A DNA stretch of 64,000 nucleotides from Bordetella bronchialis. Lineage in GTDB: Bacteria; Pseudomonadota; Gammaproteobacteria; Burkholderiales; Burkholderiaceae_B. The notes beneath the pieces are model-generated. The model was not told the origin of the DNA and searched no databases. It saw only the letters and a program-made list of their open reading frames with translations. Of the stretch, positions 17,167 through 25,670 are shown one piece after another (the stretch's first letter is position 1; each line of letters starts with the position of its first letter). The position numbers were made by a program, and so were the translations under genes. Location: contig NZ_CP016170.1 of assembly GCF_001676705.1 (NCBI RefSeq), positions 2,108,001 through 2,172,000 on the forward strand, given 5' to 3'.

Positions 17167-19254
17167 ATGACGCTACGCTCGCTGCGCCCCTCGTCCATCC
17201 CGAGCCGACACGCGACGCGCCTCGCCATCGTGCTCGCCCTTGGTTGCGCGATCAGCGCTCCCGCCCACGCGCTCCGCCTTGCGCACAGCCGGGTGGTGTC
17301 GGCGCCCAATGCCCCCTTGCAAGTGCTGGTCGGCATCGCGGACCTGACGCCGGATGAACAGCGCTCCCTGATGGCTACGCTGGCCGACCCGGCCGCCTGG
17401 GAACGGGCCGGCGTCACGCCGCCGGTGCCGCTGTCCAGCCTGACCTTGCGCCTGGAAGGCGGTAGCAGCGCCACGCGGCGCAATCTTCGAATTTCTTCGC
17501 CTGAAGCGGCCAAGGGTCCCGTCGTCGACCTGCTGCTGAATCTCGGCACCAGCGAAGGACAGCGGCAGGTGCAGGTCAGCGTGATGCAGACCGCCGGCGG
17601 TTTCCCCGGCCTGGTCTCGCAGGCCCAGGTGGGCGGCACCCGGGCCGGCCGGGGCGCCAGCGCCGGTTCGGTCGCGGTGCGGCAAGGCGATACGCTCTAC
17701 GGCATCGCGCAGAGCAACGCGGTGCCCGATGCGACGCTGTACCAGATGCTGGTCGCGCTGTGGCGCGCCAACCCGAACGCCTTCATCCAGAACAATATGA
17801 ACCTCGTGAAAGCGGGCGCGACCCTGGTCGTGCCCGATGCCGCGACGGTTCGCGCCATCGATCCGGCCGAAGCGCGCCGGATTTTCATCGAACAGCAGGA
17901 AGCCTACGCGCGCTATCGCGCCCGGCTGGCCGGCGCCGCGGCCCAGGGCGCGGCGGCCGCTGCAGCGGCCAGCTCGGCTGCCGGGCAGGTTGGCGGCGGG
18001 CAGTCCACGGCCACGCCCGAATCGCCCCCGCAGGATCGCTTGCGGCTGTCCAGCGGACAGCCCGGGCAGGGCAACGCCCAGGCGCAGGCTCAGTCCCAGG
18101 CCGATGCGCAAACGTCCATGGCCAAGGCCACCGAGGACGCGCAGCAGCGCGTGGATCAACTGGAACGCAACGTCAAGGATTTGAACGATGCGCTGGCCGC
18201 CCGGCAAGGCGGCGACCGGTCGGGCAGCGGTGCCGCGGGCGGTGGTGCCGCGGGCGGTGCCGGTGGCAACCAGCCCGGCGGCCTGGCCCTGCCCGGGCTG
18301 GGCGGTGCGTCGTCGGCTGCCGGCGGCGGTGCGGCCGCGTCACGGCAGGGCGCCGGCCCGCAGCAGGGTAGCGGTACGCAGTCCGGCAGCGGCGCGCAGC
18401 AAGGCAGCAGCGCTACGCAGGCCGGCGGGGCCCCGCGGCCTGGCGGCGGCACGGCTTCCACGGGCGGTTCGTCCATGGATACAGCCCCTGGGCCGCTTGC
18501 CCAGGCGGGGTCCGGGACGGGACAAGGCGGCGCGGCGCAGGCGGGCGATGGCTCGCGCCCGGCCGCCGGCGGTACGGCTTCGGGCGAGGCGCGCACGAGC
18601 GGTCAGGCCGGTGCCGGTGCCGCAGGCGCCGGTGCAACGGGTGCGTCCGGATCCGGGGGCACTGCCGGCCCCGCAGGCGGCTCCGGCTCCGCGGGCAGTG
18701 GCGCATCCGGTCCTGGCATTTCGGGCGATGCGTCCAACCTGGGCGGTACGTCGGGTACAAGCGGCAGCCCCGGTTCCGGGGCCGCCGCGGCCGGCGGGGC
18801 TTCGGCCCAGACGGGCGGAGCCGGGGCCGGTGGCACCGGTATCTCTCCATCTGGCGGCGCCTCGACGCCATCCGCCAACGCGGGCGGCGCTACCCAGGCG
18901 GGTGGCTCCACGGGCGCGGGGCCGGCTATGACGACCGGCCCCGGCAACGCGGCTTCCGGCGAGGCTTCCGACGGCGCGAAGCCGCAGGATACGTCGGGCC
19001 TGCCGTCCTGGCTGTCCGACAATCTGCTCATTATCCTGACCGCCGTCCTGGCCCTGGTCGCCTTCGTGATCGCCTGGCTGCTGCGCCGTGCCGCCATGCG
19101 GCGCGACGAAGACCAGGACGACATCGACGACGAACTCTACATGACCGAGATCGACCCGAAGGCCATCGATCGACGCCTGGACGGCATCAATCTGGACCTG
19201 GACGAACCGCCGCTCGAGGACGACCGGCGGCGTGCCGGTCCGGCGCGGACCTGA
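17167..19254 (+). CDS. fimV: FimV/HubP-like LysM membrane protein
   Basis: A 695-residue protein. It has a signal peptide (cleavage near APAHA, residue 35), a FimV/HubP N-terminal domain (about 36-150) beginning LRLAHSRVV, a LysM peptidoglycan-binding domain (about 163-222), a short coiled coil (about 310-345), a long Gly/Ala/Ser/Gln-rich disordered stretch (about 350-605), one membrane helix (about 618-640) and an acidic cytosolic tail of about 55 residues. FimV/HubP proteins mark the cell pole and organise pili, chemoreceptors or chromosome origins. The start at ATG 17167 gives a proper signal peptide. The cytosolic TPR region of Pseudomonas FimV is absent, so only the periplasmic/anchor half of that function is clear. 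It runs into truA with a 3-bp gap. Confidence 0.85.
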   Translation: MTLRSLRPSSIPSRHATRLAIVLALGCAISAPAHALRLAHSRVVSAPNAPLQVLVGIADLTPDEQRSLMATLADPAAWERAGVTPPVPLSSLTLRLEGGSSATRRNLRISSPEAAKGPVVDLLLNLGTSEGQRQVQVSVMQTAGGFPGLVSQAQVGGTRAGRGASAGSVAVRQGDTLYGIAQSNAVPDATLYQMLVALWRANPNAFIQNNMNLVKAGATLVVPDAATVRAIDPAEARRIFIEQQEAYARYRARLAGAAAQGAAAAAAASSAAGQVGGGQSTATPESPPQDRLRLSSGQPGQGNAQAQAQSQADAQTSMAKATEDAQQRVDQLERNVKDLNDALAARQGGDRSGSGAAGGGAAGGAGGNQPGGLALPGLGGASSAAGGGAAASRQGAGPQQGSGTQSGSGAQQGSSATQAGGAPRPGGGTASTGGSSMDTAPGPLAQAGSGTGQGGAAQAGDGSRPAAGGTASGEARTSGQAGAGAAGAGATGASGSGGTAGPAGGSGSAGSGASGPGISGDASNLGGTSGTSGSPGSGAAAAGGASAQTGGAGAGGTGISPSGGASTPSANAGGATQAGGSTGAGPAMTTGPGNAASGEASDGAKPQDTSGLPSWLSDNLLIILTAVLALVAFVIAWLLRRAAMRRDEDQDDIDDELYMTEIDPKAIDRRLDGINLDLDEPPLEDDRRRAGPART

Positions 19255-19257
19255 GCG

Positions 19258-20052
19258 ATGCCGCGTCTGGCCCTGGGCCTGGCGTACGACGGCTCGGCCT
19301 GGCAGGGTTGGCAGACGCAGCCGCACCGGCGGACCGTGCAGGACACGCTGGAGTCCGCCTTGCAGCAGTTCCTGGCGGTGCCGGCGGGCACGGTATGCGC
19401 GGGCCGTACCGATGCGGGCGTGCATGCCGCCATGCAGGTCGTGCATCTGGACACCGAGGTCCATCGCCGTCCGGAATCCTGGGTGCGCGGCCTGAACGCC
19501 TTGTTGCCGCCCAGTATCGCCGTGCGCTGGGCGCGCGCGGTGCCGGACACCTTCCATGCACGGTTCTCCGCCCTGTCGCGGACTTATACCTACCTGTTGT
19601 GGAACGACCGCGTACGTCCGGCGCTATGGGCAGGGCGGGCCGGCTGGTGCTTCCAGCCCCTGGATGTCGACGCCATGCGGGCGGCCGCCGCGGCACTGCT
19701 CGGCGAACATGATTTCAGCAGCTTCCGGTCATCCCAGTGCCAGGCGCGCCATCCGGTGCGCACCTTGCATCGGCTGGAAATCGCGGCGCAAGGCCGCTTC
19801 CTGGTTTTTACCTTGCAGGCCAACGCCTTCCTGCACCACATGGTGCGCAACATCCTGGGTGCGCTGCTGCAAGTCGGGCAGGGCAGGCAAGCGTCGTCCT
19901 GGATGAGCGACTTGCTCGCGGCACGCGATCGCACCCAGGGCGCGCCCACCTTCATGCCGGATGGGCTGTACCTGTCCGCGATCGAGTACGCGCCGGCATT
20001 CGGCCTGGATGACCTGGACGGACGCGAGCATCTGCTGGCGCCTTTCCACTGA
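19258..20052 (+). CDS. truA: tRNA pseudouridine(38-40) synthase
   Basis: A 264-residue enzyme that makes pseudouridine at tRNA positions 38-40 in the anticodon arm. The catalytic Asp52 lies in [11 protein letters not shown], and the [14 protein letters not shown] and [11 protein letters not shown] motifs are present. The start codon follows the fimV stop after three bases, so translation is probably coupled. Confidence 0.96.
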   Translation: MPRLALGLAYDGSAWQGWQTQPHRRTVQDTLESALQQFLAVPAGTVCAGRTDAGVHAAMQVVHLDTEVHRRPESWVRGLNALLPPSIAVRWARAVPDTFHARFSALSRTYTYLLWNDRVRPALWAGRAGWCFQPLDVDAMRAAAAALLGEHDFSSFRSSQCQARHPVRTLHRLEIAAQGRFLVFTLQANAFLHHMVRNILGALLQVGQGRQASSWMSDLLAARDRTQGAPTFMPDGLYLSAIEYAPAFGLDDLDGREHLLAPFH

Positions 20053-20143
20053 AACGGCCGTCGGGCGAACGGCTTGGCCAGGATGCTGGCGTTAAACTAT
20101 CGGTTTTCTCCGCGCGCGAGATCGCGCCACGTTCCTCATCCCC

Positions 20144-20842
20144 ATGCGCACGCGCGTCAAAATCTGCGGCATGACCCGCCCCGAAGATATCGCCGCCGCC
20201 GTCGAGGCGGGCGCCGATGCGGTCGGCTTGATCTTCTATCCCAAGAGCAAGCGCTACGTCACGCTGGAGCAGGCGGCTCGCCTGCGCCGCGCGGTGCCGG
20301 CTTTCGTCGACGTCGTCGCGCTGTTCGTCAATGCCGAAGACGAGACGGTCAAACAGGTCCTGGACACCGTGGGCCCCGATTTGCTGCAGTTCCATGGCGA
20401 CGAGACACCGGCCGCCTGCGAACGGCACGGCCGCCGCTACATGAAGGCCTTCCGCGTGGGCGGCCCGGGCGCCGAGACCGCGGCGCAGCTGGCGCAAACC
20501 TGCGCGGGCTACCGTGGCGCGGCCGGCTGGTTGTTCGACAGTTATTCCGCGGGATACGGCGGCAGCGGGCTGGCCTTTGAGCACGCGTTGCTGCAGGACG
20601 TGCGCGCGGACAGGCAGGGCGCACCCATCATCCTGTCGGGTGGCCTGTCGCCGGACAACGTCCAGGCGGCCGTTGCCGCCCTGCGGCCCTATGCCGTGGA
20701 TGTCAGCAGCGGCGTGGAAGACTGCCCCGGGATCAAGTCCGCCGCGCGCATCCGTTCATTCCTGCAGGCCGTCCGCCGCGCGGACCAGGACGCCGCCCGG
20801 GATGCCCCTGACCTGGCCGGTGTGGCGGCCCAGCTGGGGTAG
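20144..20842 (+). CDS. trpF: Phosphoribosylanthranilate isomerase
   Basis: A 232-residue TIM-barrel enzyme that isomerises phosphoribosylanthranilate in tryptophan synthesis. The catalytic Cys is in VKICGMT near the N-terminus, the general acid Asp lies in the barrel (WLFDSYSAGYGGSG region), and the phosphate-binding LSGGLSPDNV and VDVSSGVE motifs are intact. It follows truA, as in many Burkholderiales. Unusually, trpB and trpA do not follow; a GST gene does. Confidence 0.95.
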   Translation: MRTRVKICGMTRPEDIAAAVEAGADAVGLIFYPKSKRYVTLEQAARLRRAVPAFVDVVALFVNAEDETVKQVLDTVGPDLLQFHGDETPAACERHGRRYMKAFRVGGPGAETAAQLAQTCAGYRGAAGWLFDSYSAGYGGSGLAFEHALLQDVRADRQGAPIILSGGLSPDNVQAAVAALRPYAVDVSSGVEDCPGIKSAARIRSFLQAVRRADQDAARDAPDLAGVAAQLG

Positions 20843-20868
20843 GCGTTTCGCAGGGGAGTGCGCCCGGC

Positions 20869-21510
20869 ATGCTGACGATCTGGGGCCGCCGTACGTCGTC
20901 CAATGTCCAGGCGCTGATGTGGTGCGTGGGCGAGCTCGGGCTACCCTATCGGCGCCACGACATCGGCCATCGCCACGGCGGCAACGATACTCCGGCCTTC
21001 CTGGCCATGAATCCCAACGGTACCGTGCCCGTGCTGAGGGACGGCGACGACGAGCCCTTGTGGGAGACCGGCGCCATCCTGCGCTATCTGGCCACCCGGT
21101 ACGCCGAGGCCGCCTTCTGGCCCCTGGACCTGCGCGCACGCACCCACGTCGATAAATGGGCCGAGTGGGCAAAGCTGAACGTCGCCATGAATTTCACCGT
21201 GCCGGTGTTCTGGCACGTCGTCCGCACCGCTAGTCGGGACAAAAATCCGGCGGCGCTGGCCCAGGCGCTGGACGTCCTGGGAAAGAAGCTGGATATCGCC
21301 GAAGCGCGATTGACGTCCCACGCCTTCCTGGCGGGCGATCGGTTCACCCTGGCGGACATCCAGCTCGGGCATGTGCTCTATCGCTATTTCGATATCGACA
21401 TCCCGCGCGCGGACCGGCCGGCACTGCGCCGCTACTACGAGATGCTGGCCGACCGTCCTGCCTTCCGCGAGCACGTGATGGTCTCCTACGACGAACTCCG
21501 CGTCGCCTAG
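20869..21510 (+). CDS. Glutathione S-transferase family protein
   Basis: A 213-residue cytosolic protein with an N-terminal thioredoxin-like domain (WGRRTSSNVQALMWCVGELGL, then NPNGTVPVL and the glutathione-binding ETGAILRYLA) and an all-helical C-terminal domain with FLAGDRFTLADI. The substrate is unknown. It starts 26 bp after trpF on the same strand, in the place where trpB would be expected from related genomes. Confidence 0.9.
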   Translation: MLTIWGRRTSSNVQALMWCVGELGLPYRRHDIGHRHGGNDTPAFLAMNPNGTVPVLRDGDDEPLWETGAILRYLATRYAEAAFWPLDLRARTHVDKWAEWAKLNVAMNFTVPVFWHVVRTASRDKNPAALAQALDVLGKKLDIAEARLTSHAFLAGDRFTLADIQLGHVLYRYFDIDIPRADRPALRRYYEMLADRPAFREHVMVSYDELRVA

Positions 21511-21617
21511 GATGCCTTCTCGGTGCAGGCCGTGCCCCACGTAGCCGTCATGGTTGTCTAGCGGTGCAGCGTGATTTGACGGCGCCCGAATGGCCCTATA
21601 TAATTTTTCTTCTTTGC

Positions 21618-21694
21618 AGGCGGTTAGCTCAGCTGGTTAGAGCGCTACGTTGACATCGTAGAGGTCGTTGGTTCGATTCCAATACCGCCTACCA
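21618..21694 (+). tRNA. tRNA-Val (GAC)
   Basis: A complete 77-base cloverleaf. The acceptor stem AGGCGGT/ACCGCCT is followed by discriminator A and an encoded CCA; the D arm GCTC..GAGC, the anticodon stem CTACG/CGTAG with loop TTGACAT (anticodon GAC) and the TTCGATTCC T-loop are all in place. It is followed by its own terminator. The 3' end of a tRNA is a common integration site, and a gene-poor pocket lies just beyond. Confidence 0.96.
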
Positions 21695-21728
21695 CCGAAT
21701 ACACAAAGCAGCGCCAAGCGCTGTGCAG

Positions 21729-21766
21729 AACCCGCGTAAGCTATATCGAGCTCGCGGGTTTTTTTT
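21729..21766 (+). terminator. Terminator of the tRNA-Val transcript
   Basis: AACCCGCG (21729-21736) pairs with CGCGGGTT (21753-21760), strengthened by an inner AGCT pairing, and is followed by a run of eight T. This is a textbook intrinsic terminator 35 bp after the tRNA. Confidence 0.88.
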
Positions 21767-22276
21767 CGTCTGAATCATCCGTCTTGTCCAGCGCAAGCAA
21801 CGGTAGTTGTCCAGCGCACGCAAGCGCCGCCGGACGCCTTTATTCCGTGTAGGGATGGGTGATCTGCGATATGGGCGCTTAGCCGCGCGACCCGAGGACC
21901 TTCGGTACATCCGCATGTGAAACATCGTAGGTTCGCAATCAGCGAGTACCGGGCAGGGACGCCATTACAAGGACGAGCTAGGCTAACGCCTGCGGCAACA
22001 GGATTCCGCCCGGTCGACCCATGCGGAAAGTCACTGTGAATCGTCGTGGCCTAAAAAAATTTGGGATGGGGGAGCCATCCGGTGCTGCGCCGAGCGCCGC
22101 GCGCGCCAGCCACATCGTGGAAAAGTCTGTCCACCGGCCCCTTGGCCAGTCGATCAGCGTCAGGCTGCGCTTATGTTCAGATAAACAGTGCGATATCTAT
22201 TTCCCTGAAGAGCGAGGGCCAAGAGCAGCTTCCCTTTTTGGGGGGCGACAGTATGGCCAGGCGCTGCAAGTGGCTG
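21767..22276. other. Gene-poor stretch after tRNA-Val
   Basis: About 510 bp with no convincing gene. The only structure seen is a pair of 12-bp direct repeats TTGTCCAGCGCA (21784-21795 and 21807-21818, 23-bp period). A plus-strand frame at 22021-22407 exists but lies partly antisense to the next real gene and has no recognisable content. No copy of the tRNA 3' end, which would mark an attachment site, was found nearby. Confidence 0.5.
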
Positions 22277-22963
22277 CTACAGAAACTGCGTTCCGGGCGG
22301 CCGTGGTTGCGGCGCCTGTTTTGGCGCAGGGGGCGCGGGCTTTGGCGGCTTCGATTCAGCACCGCCGCCTGGTGACCGGGAGTTTTGCCCGGACCGCTGA
22401 GCGTTGACGACTGCATCACACGTAGCGCGTGTCCACAGCAGGCTTTCGGCAAAGCCTCTCAGGGAATACGTCTCCGTGACGGCGCGTTTGTTGCCGCCTT
22501 CGGAAGGTTCGAGCTTGAGCCGCACGAACCGTCCTTTGCCAAGGTCCCCCAACAGCTGGCGAAAGCTTGGCGTGGCTGCCAGCAATAGAAATCCGGCTGT
22601 GTCGCCCATCGTGGCGGAGTAAACACCTTCGAGGTAGTAAGGGTCTCCATCGTCGACGCGAATGACTAGCGGAATCCGTAGCGGTCCGACGTCCTTTTCC
22701 TGCGGCGAGCTATGTGGAAAGCCGACCAGCAGATCCAGCTGGCACCGCGGCACGTATGCGTCGATGATTAGAAGGCTGTCACCGGTGCGGCTTGGAGCGT
22801 CCATCCGGATTCGCGCTTCAGTCTTGTTTGCCAAGCCAAAGGCTTCCCAGTCGCCGTATTGCACCTTATCCGTGGTTTTGCCCCGTGTCACTTGTGCCAT
22901 GCAGGGAACCGCAATCAGCGCTGCGGCCAGGCTCAGAGCGCAGAATATCCGTGGGCAGTGCAT
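22277..22963 (-). CDS. Secreted protein of unknown function with Pro-rich tail
   Basis: A 228-residue protein with a clear signal peptide (MHCPRIFCALSLAAALIAVP, cleavage near CMAQ). The mature part begins with a QYGDWEAFGL segment that weakly recalls the IalB-type invasion-associated fold, continues as a mixed domain of about 160 residues, and ends in a proline/lysine-rich, probably disordered tail. The start is taken at ATG 22961-22963, with AAGGG upstream; the frame from 22990 adds nine residues before the signal peptide. It begins 16 bp after the stop of the small secreted protein gene, so the two form an operon. Function not known. Confidence 0.65.
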   Translation of the reverse strand: MHCPRIFCALSLAAALIAVPCMAQVTRGKTTDKVQYGDWEAFGLANKTEARIRMDAPSRTGDSLLIIDAYVPRCQLDLLVGFPHSSPQEKDVGPLRIPLVIRVDDGDPYYLEGVYSATMGDTAGFLLLAATPSFRQLLGDLGKGRFVRLKLEPSEGGNKRAVTETYSLRGFAESLLWTRATCDAVVNAQRSGQNSRSPGGGAESKPPKPAPPAPKQAPQPRPPGTQFL

Positions 22964-22979
22964 AAAGCTTACCCTTTGA

Positions 22980-23309
22980 TTACCAACCAAACGGGCTTCC
23001 GCGCTTCGCGCCCGGGGTTCCCGTGTAGGGGTTGGTATTGCCCTTGGTGGACCAGTTGTTGTTCAACGAGTTGTCTGGCATGGAACGCTGATGCGGCGCA
23101 ACGTACGTTCCATTGCTGCGGCTGTATCCCTGGACGCCGGTCGAGTACGGATTCGGCCCGCTACCGTAGCTGGGCATGGCCGGTCGGGGCGCCGAATAAA
23201 CAGGAGGACGGTACGTCTGCCCGCCGAAGGACCCGTATCCGCCTGCCGCATGCGCCAGCTGCGTGGCCAGCGAAAGCGATAGTGCCGCCCCAAATGCCAG
23301 AACTTTCAT
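22980..23309 (-). CDS. Small secreted repeat-tail protein (NGTYVxPHxR type)
   Basis: A 109-residue protein: signal peptide (cleavage near LAHAA), a Gly/Tyr/Pro-rich middle and a C-terminal motif block, SNGTYVAPHQRSMPD followed by NNWSTKGNTNPYTG. Short exported proteins ending in this block are widespread in proteobacteria and have no known function. The start at ATG 23307-23309 follows AAGGAG, a strong ribosome site; the longer frame from 23432 is not supported. It is the first gene of a two-gene minus-strand unit and has a perfect palindrome 56 bp upstream. Confidence 0.75.
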   Translation of the reverse strand: MKVLAFGAALSLSLATQLAHAAGGYGSFGGQTYRPPVYSAPRPAMPSYGSGPNPYSTGVQGYSRSNGTYVAPHQRSMPDNSLNNNWSTKGNTNPYTGTPGAKRGSPFGW

Positions 23310-23364
23310 CTCGCGCTCCTTATGGTCTGCCTTGCGTGACCTTTGTCTTTGCGTAGATACAATG

Positions 23365-23383
23365 AGAAACGTTAGACGTTTCT
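23365..23383. promoter_or_regulatory. Perfect palindrome AGAAACGT-TAG-ACGTTTCT
   Basis: Two 8-bp arms match exactly around a 3-bp centre. The site lies 56-74 bp upstream of the minus-strand gene starting at 23309, where an operator overlapping a promoter would be expected. No terminator-like T run follows on either strand. Confidence 0.5.
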
Positions 23384-23634
23384 TGTCACATAGTCTACCT
23401 CGCTTCCCGGAAGAAGTGCTGCGTTTCTCCACAGCCCCGTGTTGCGACAGGCGGCGCAGGACGCAGGGGGATGAGCCTTATTGTTGTGAACATCGACGAT
23501 CCCATGACAGCTCCGCCCCAAGGATGCTTCGTATCGGGCTGCAAAAGAACGCGGAGATTTCGTTACGAAGCAAAACAGCAGGTGAGTACTCTCTTTCTTA
23601 CACTCAGCGTCCCCCAATCCATACCGAGGATCAC
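23384..23634. other. Intergenic stretch without recognisable genes
   Basis: About 250 bp between the divergent secreted-protein unit and the small lipoprotein gene. Short frames exist on both strands, but none has a ribosome site or recognisable content. Promoters for one or both flanking units must lie here. Confidence 0.4.
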
Positions 23635-23787
23635 ATGAGGCTGTTTATCGGTTTGCTGCTCGCCGCGAGCCTACTTAGTTCCTGTGCCGTCTATACCCCA
23701 AGCGGTGCGGTTGTCGTCGATCCGCACGGCGGTGGTGGCGGAGGAGGGTTCTGCCCGCCGGGACAGGCGAAGAAGGGCAACTGCTGA
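23635..23787 (+). CDS. 50-residue lipoprotein ending CPPGQAKKGNC
   Basis: A very short lipoprotein. The signal peptide ends in the lipobox LSSC (Cys17), then TPSGAVVVDP, a run of glycines and the C-terminal block FCPPGQAKKGNC. Small lipoproteins ending in this Cys-Pro-Pro-Gly-Gln block recur in proteobacteria with no known role. ATG 23635 has GAGGAT upstream; the longer open frame from 23263 has no such support. The two C-terminal cysteines could form a disulfide. Confidence 0.7.
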   Translation: MRLFIGLLLAASLLSSCAVYTPSGAVVVDPHGGGGGGGFCPPGQAKKGNC

Positions 23788-24095
23788 CCTGTCAGTCTCG
23801 CGACGATACCGATGCAGATAGGGAGAGGTGCGACACCGTAGGGGCACGGTGCTTCCCCGTCGAGACATACGCGTGCGCACGGTCGCCGCGCGATAGCGGG
23901 TGTTGGGGCCGTGTGCCACCCTCCTTGACGGTCGCCCGCCCTCTGAATGAATCGCTTCCGGACCCGATGCAGTGAATAGGTCTGCTTTTTCCTGGCCTAC
24001 CCCAGGGTACGCGCGCGGGTCTATTCAGAATTCCAGGTCTACGTCCCGCGGTTGGCCGCTTCGGCCAGCGACGCGGGCGTTTTCACTGTCCGGAA
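23788..24095. other. Intergenic region before the CSS-EAL gene
   Basis: About 310 bp with no gene. A 7-bp inverted pair TGAATAG and CTATTCA lies roughly 50 bp apart near 23970-24030, and several GC-rich short hairpins are visible. No clear promoter or riboswitch is recognised. Confidence 0.4.
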
Positions 24096-24110
24096 GTGAG
24101 AGGCTTATCC

Positions 24111-25667
24111 GTGCATCGTCTGGCGCAGCGCGCGCGCTTTTCTTTATGGCACATGGTGTACCTGCTCCTGGCTGTCGCGCTGCCGTTCCTGCTGGCGATA
24201 CCCATTGTTCTTCACCAGGCCGAACGTCGTGCCCAGGACCAGCTGCGCATCGTCGAAAACCTGATCATCTCGCAGTCCGAGAACATCGTGGCGCATGCCA
24301 TCCAGGTGGCGTCGGAGATCGATCCCCTGGCGGGGCAGTCGTGCAAGAACATCGCCCGAGCCCTGCGGGAAGCCGGCTCGCTCAGGCCGTACTTCCGCAC
24401 CCTGGCCGTGATCGACCGCAACGTCATGTATTGCTCTTCGGTCAGCGGCCCGCTGGATCGGCCTCTGGCGCAGATCGTGCCCGGCATGACCCGGCTGCCG
24501 CCCGGCGTGACGCTATCCACCGTCCCGGGCACGCCCCTGGTGCCCAATCGCGCCGCCTTATTCGTGTTCCTGGGCATTGCCGACGGGCGCGGCGTGCTGG
24601 CCAGCGTGGATGGCCAATACCTGCATGACATCATCGCCGCGGTCGACCAGGGCGGCAACTACGCGGCGCAGATGCGCATCGGCAGCGGCCACGCCCTGAA
24701 TGCCACCGGCATCCACGATTGGGAGTCTTCCGCGCCCGCGGACAATGGCGGGATCACGGTCACCCGCCAATCGGCGCTTTACCCCATCGAAGTGCGCGCC
24801 ACGCTCAGCGCCGGACGGCTGGCCGCCTATCATCGGGCGCTGTGGCTGCAGTACATCCCTTTCGTTGCCATCGCGTCCGCGCTACTGGCCTACCTGGTCC
24901 ATCGCGTCAACACGCGCCGCATCGCCATGGCGACGGAGATCCGCCGCGGCATGCGTCGCCGCGAGTTCTGTGTGCTGTACCAGCCCATCGTGGACCTGGC
25001 CACGGGCGCCTGCGTGGGCGCCGAGGCCCTGCTGCGATGGCGCCATCCCGTCTACGGCATCGTGCAGCCCGAACTCTTCTATCCCCTGGTCGGCGAGAGC
25101 GCACTGGCCATGCGCCTGACCCGTCACCTGCTTTGCCTGATACAGCGCGACCTGGGGGCGGCGGCGTTGCCGCCGGGCTTCCACCTGAACATCAACCTGA
25201 ATGCGGAACACCTGTGCCGGCGCGAGCTCGTGGGCGATGTCGAGCGTTTCCTGCATGGCTTCAAGGGTGTGAGCCCGCGGCTGATCTTCGAACTGACGGA
25301 GCGCAAGGGCTTTCCGGATACGGCAGCCGTATTGAGCAATATGCGCGCCTTGCGCGCCATCGGCGTGGCCTTCGCCATCGATGATTTCGGTACCGGACAC
25401 AGCTCGCTGGCCTGTCTGGAAAAGATCACGGTCGACTATCTGAAGATCGCCAAGGGCTTTGTTTCCGTCATCGATACGGATGCCGTCAATGCGCCCGTGC
25501 TGGAATTGATCATCTCGCTGGGCGGACGCTTGGGCGTGGCCCTGATCGGCGAAGGGATAGAAACCGAAACCCAGGCCGCTTATCTGCGCGCGAAAGGCGT
25601 CACGCTGGCGCAAGGCGGGCTTTTTTCGCCGCCGGTTCCGGCCATTTCGCTGCTGGCGGGCCTATAA
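24111..25667 (+). CDS. CSS-motif EAL-domain c-di-GMP phosphodiesterase
   Basis: About 518 residues: a membrane helix (about 15-38), a periplasmic CSS-motif domain carrying MYCSS and a second cysteine in GQSCKN, a second helix (about 250-270) and a C-terminal EAL domain. In related PdeC-type enzymes the periplasmic cysteines form a disulfide that holds the enzyme off, so redox state or DsbA/B activity controls c-di-GMP breakdown. The EAL site looks active: AEALLRW, NINLN, FELTER, IDDFGTGHSS, the catalytic Lys in LKIAKGF and GEGIET. The start is GTG 24111, with GAGAGG upstream, or GTG 24096. Its stop lies 3 bp from the stop of the convergent Hpt gene. Confidence 0.9.
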   Translation: MHRLAQRARFSLWHMVYLLLAVALPFLLAIPIVLHQAERRAQDQLRIVENLIISQSENIVAHAIQVASEIDPLAGQSCKNIARALREAGSLRPYFRTLAVIDRNVMYCSSVSGPLDRPLAQIVPGMTRLPPGVTLSTVPGTPLVPNRAALFVFLGIADGRGVLASVDGQYLHDIIAAVDQGGNYAAQMRIGSGHALNATGIHDWESSAPADNGGITVTRQSALYPIEVRATLSAGRLAAYHRALWLQYIPFVAIASALLAYLVHRVNTRRIAMATEIRRGMRRREFCVLYQPIVDLATGACVGAEALLRWRHPVYGIVQPELFYPLVGESALAMRLTRHLLCLIQRDLGAAALPPGFHLNINLNAEHLCRRELVGDVERFLHGFKGVSPRLIFELTERKGFPDTAAVLSNMRALRAIGVAFAIDDFGTGHSSLACLEKITVDYLKIAKGFVSVIDTDAVNAPVLELIISLGGRLGVALIGEGIETETQAAYLRAKGVTLAQGGLFSPPVPAISLLAGL

Positions 25668-25670
25668 GGT

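Noticed and set aside
21784..21818. CRISPR or attachment-site repeats
   Set aside because: There are only two 12-bp copies at 23-bp period, with no cas genes, integrase or match to the tRNA 3' end.
22021..22407. 128-codon plus-strand frame after tRNA-Val
   Set aside because: It has no recognisable content or ribosome site and its second half is antisense to the secreted protein gene at 22277-22963.
23372..23617. 81-codon minus-strand frame
   Set aside because: It overlaps the palindrome and intergenic control region, has mixed composition and no ribosome site or family likeness.
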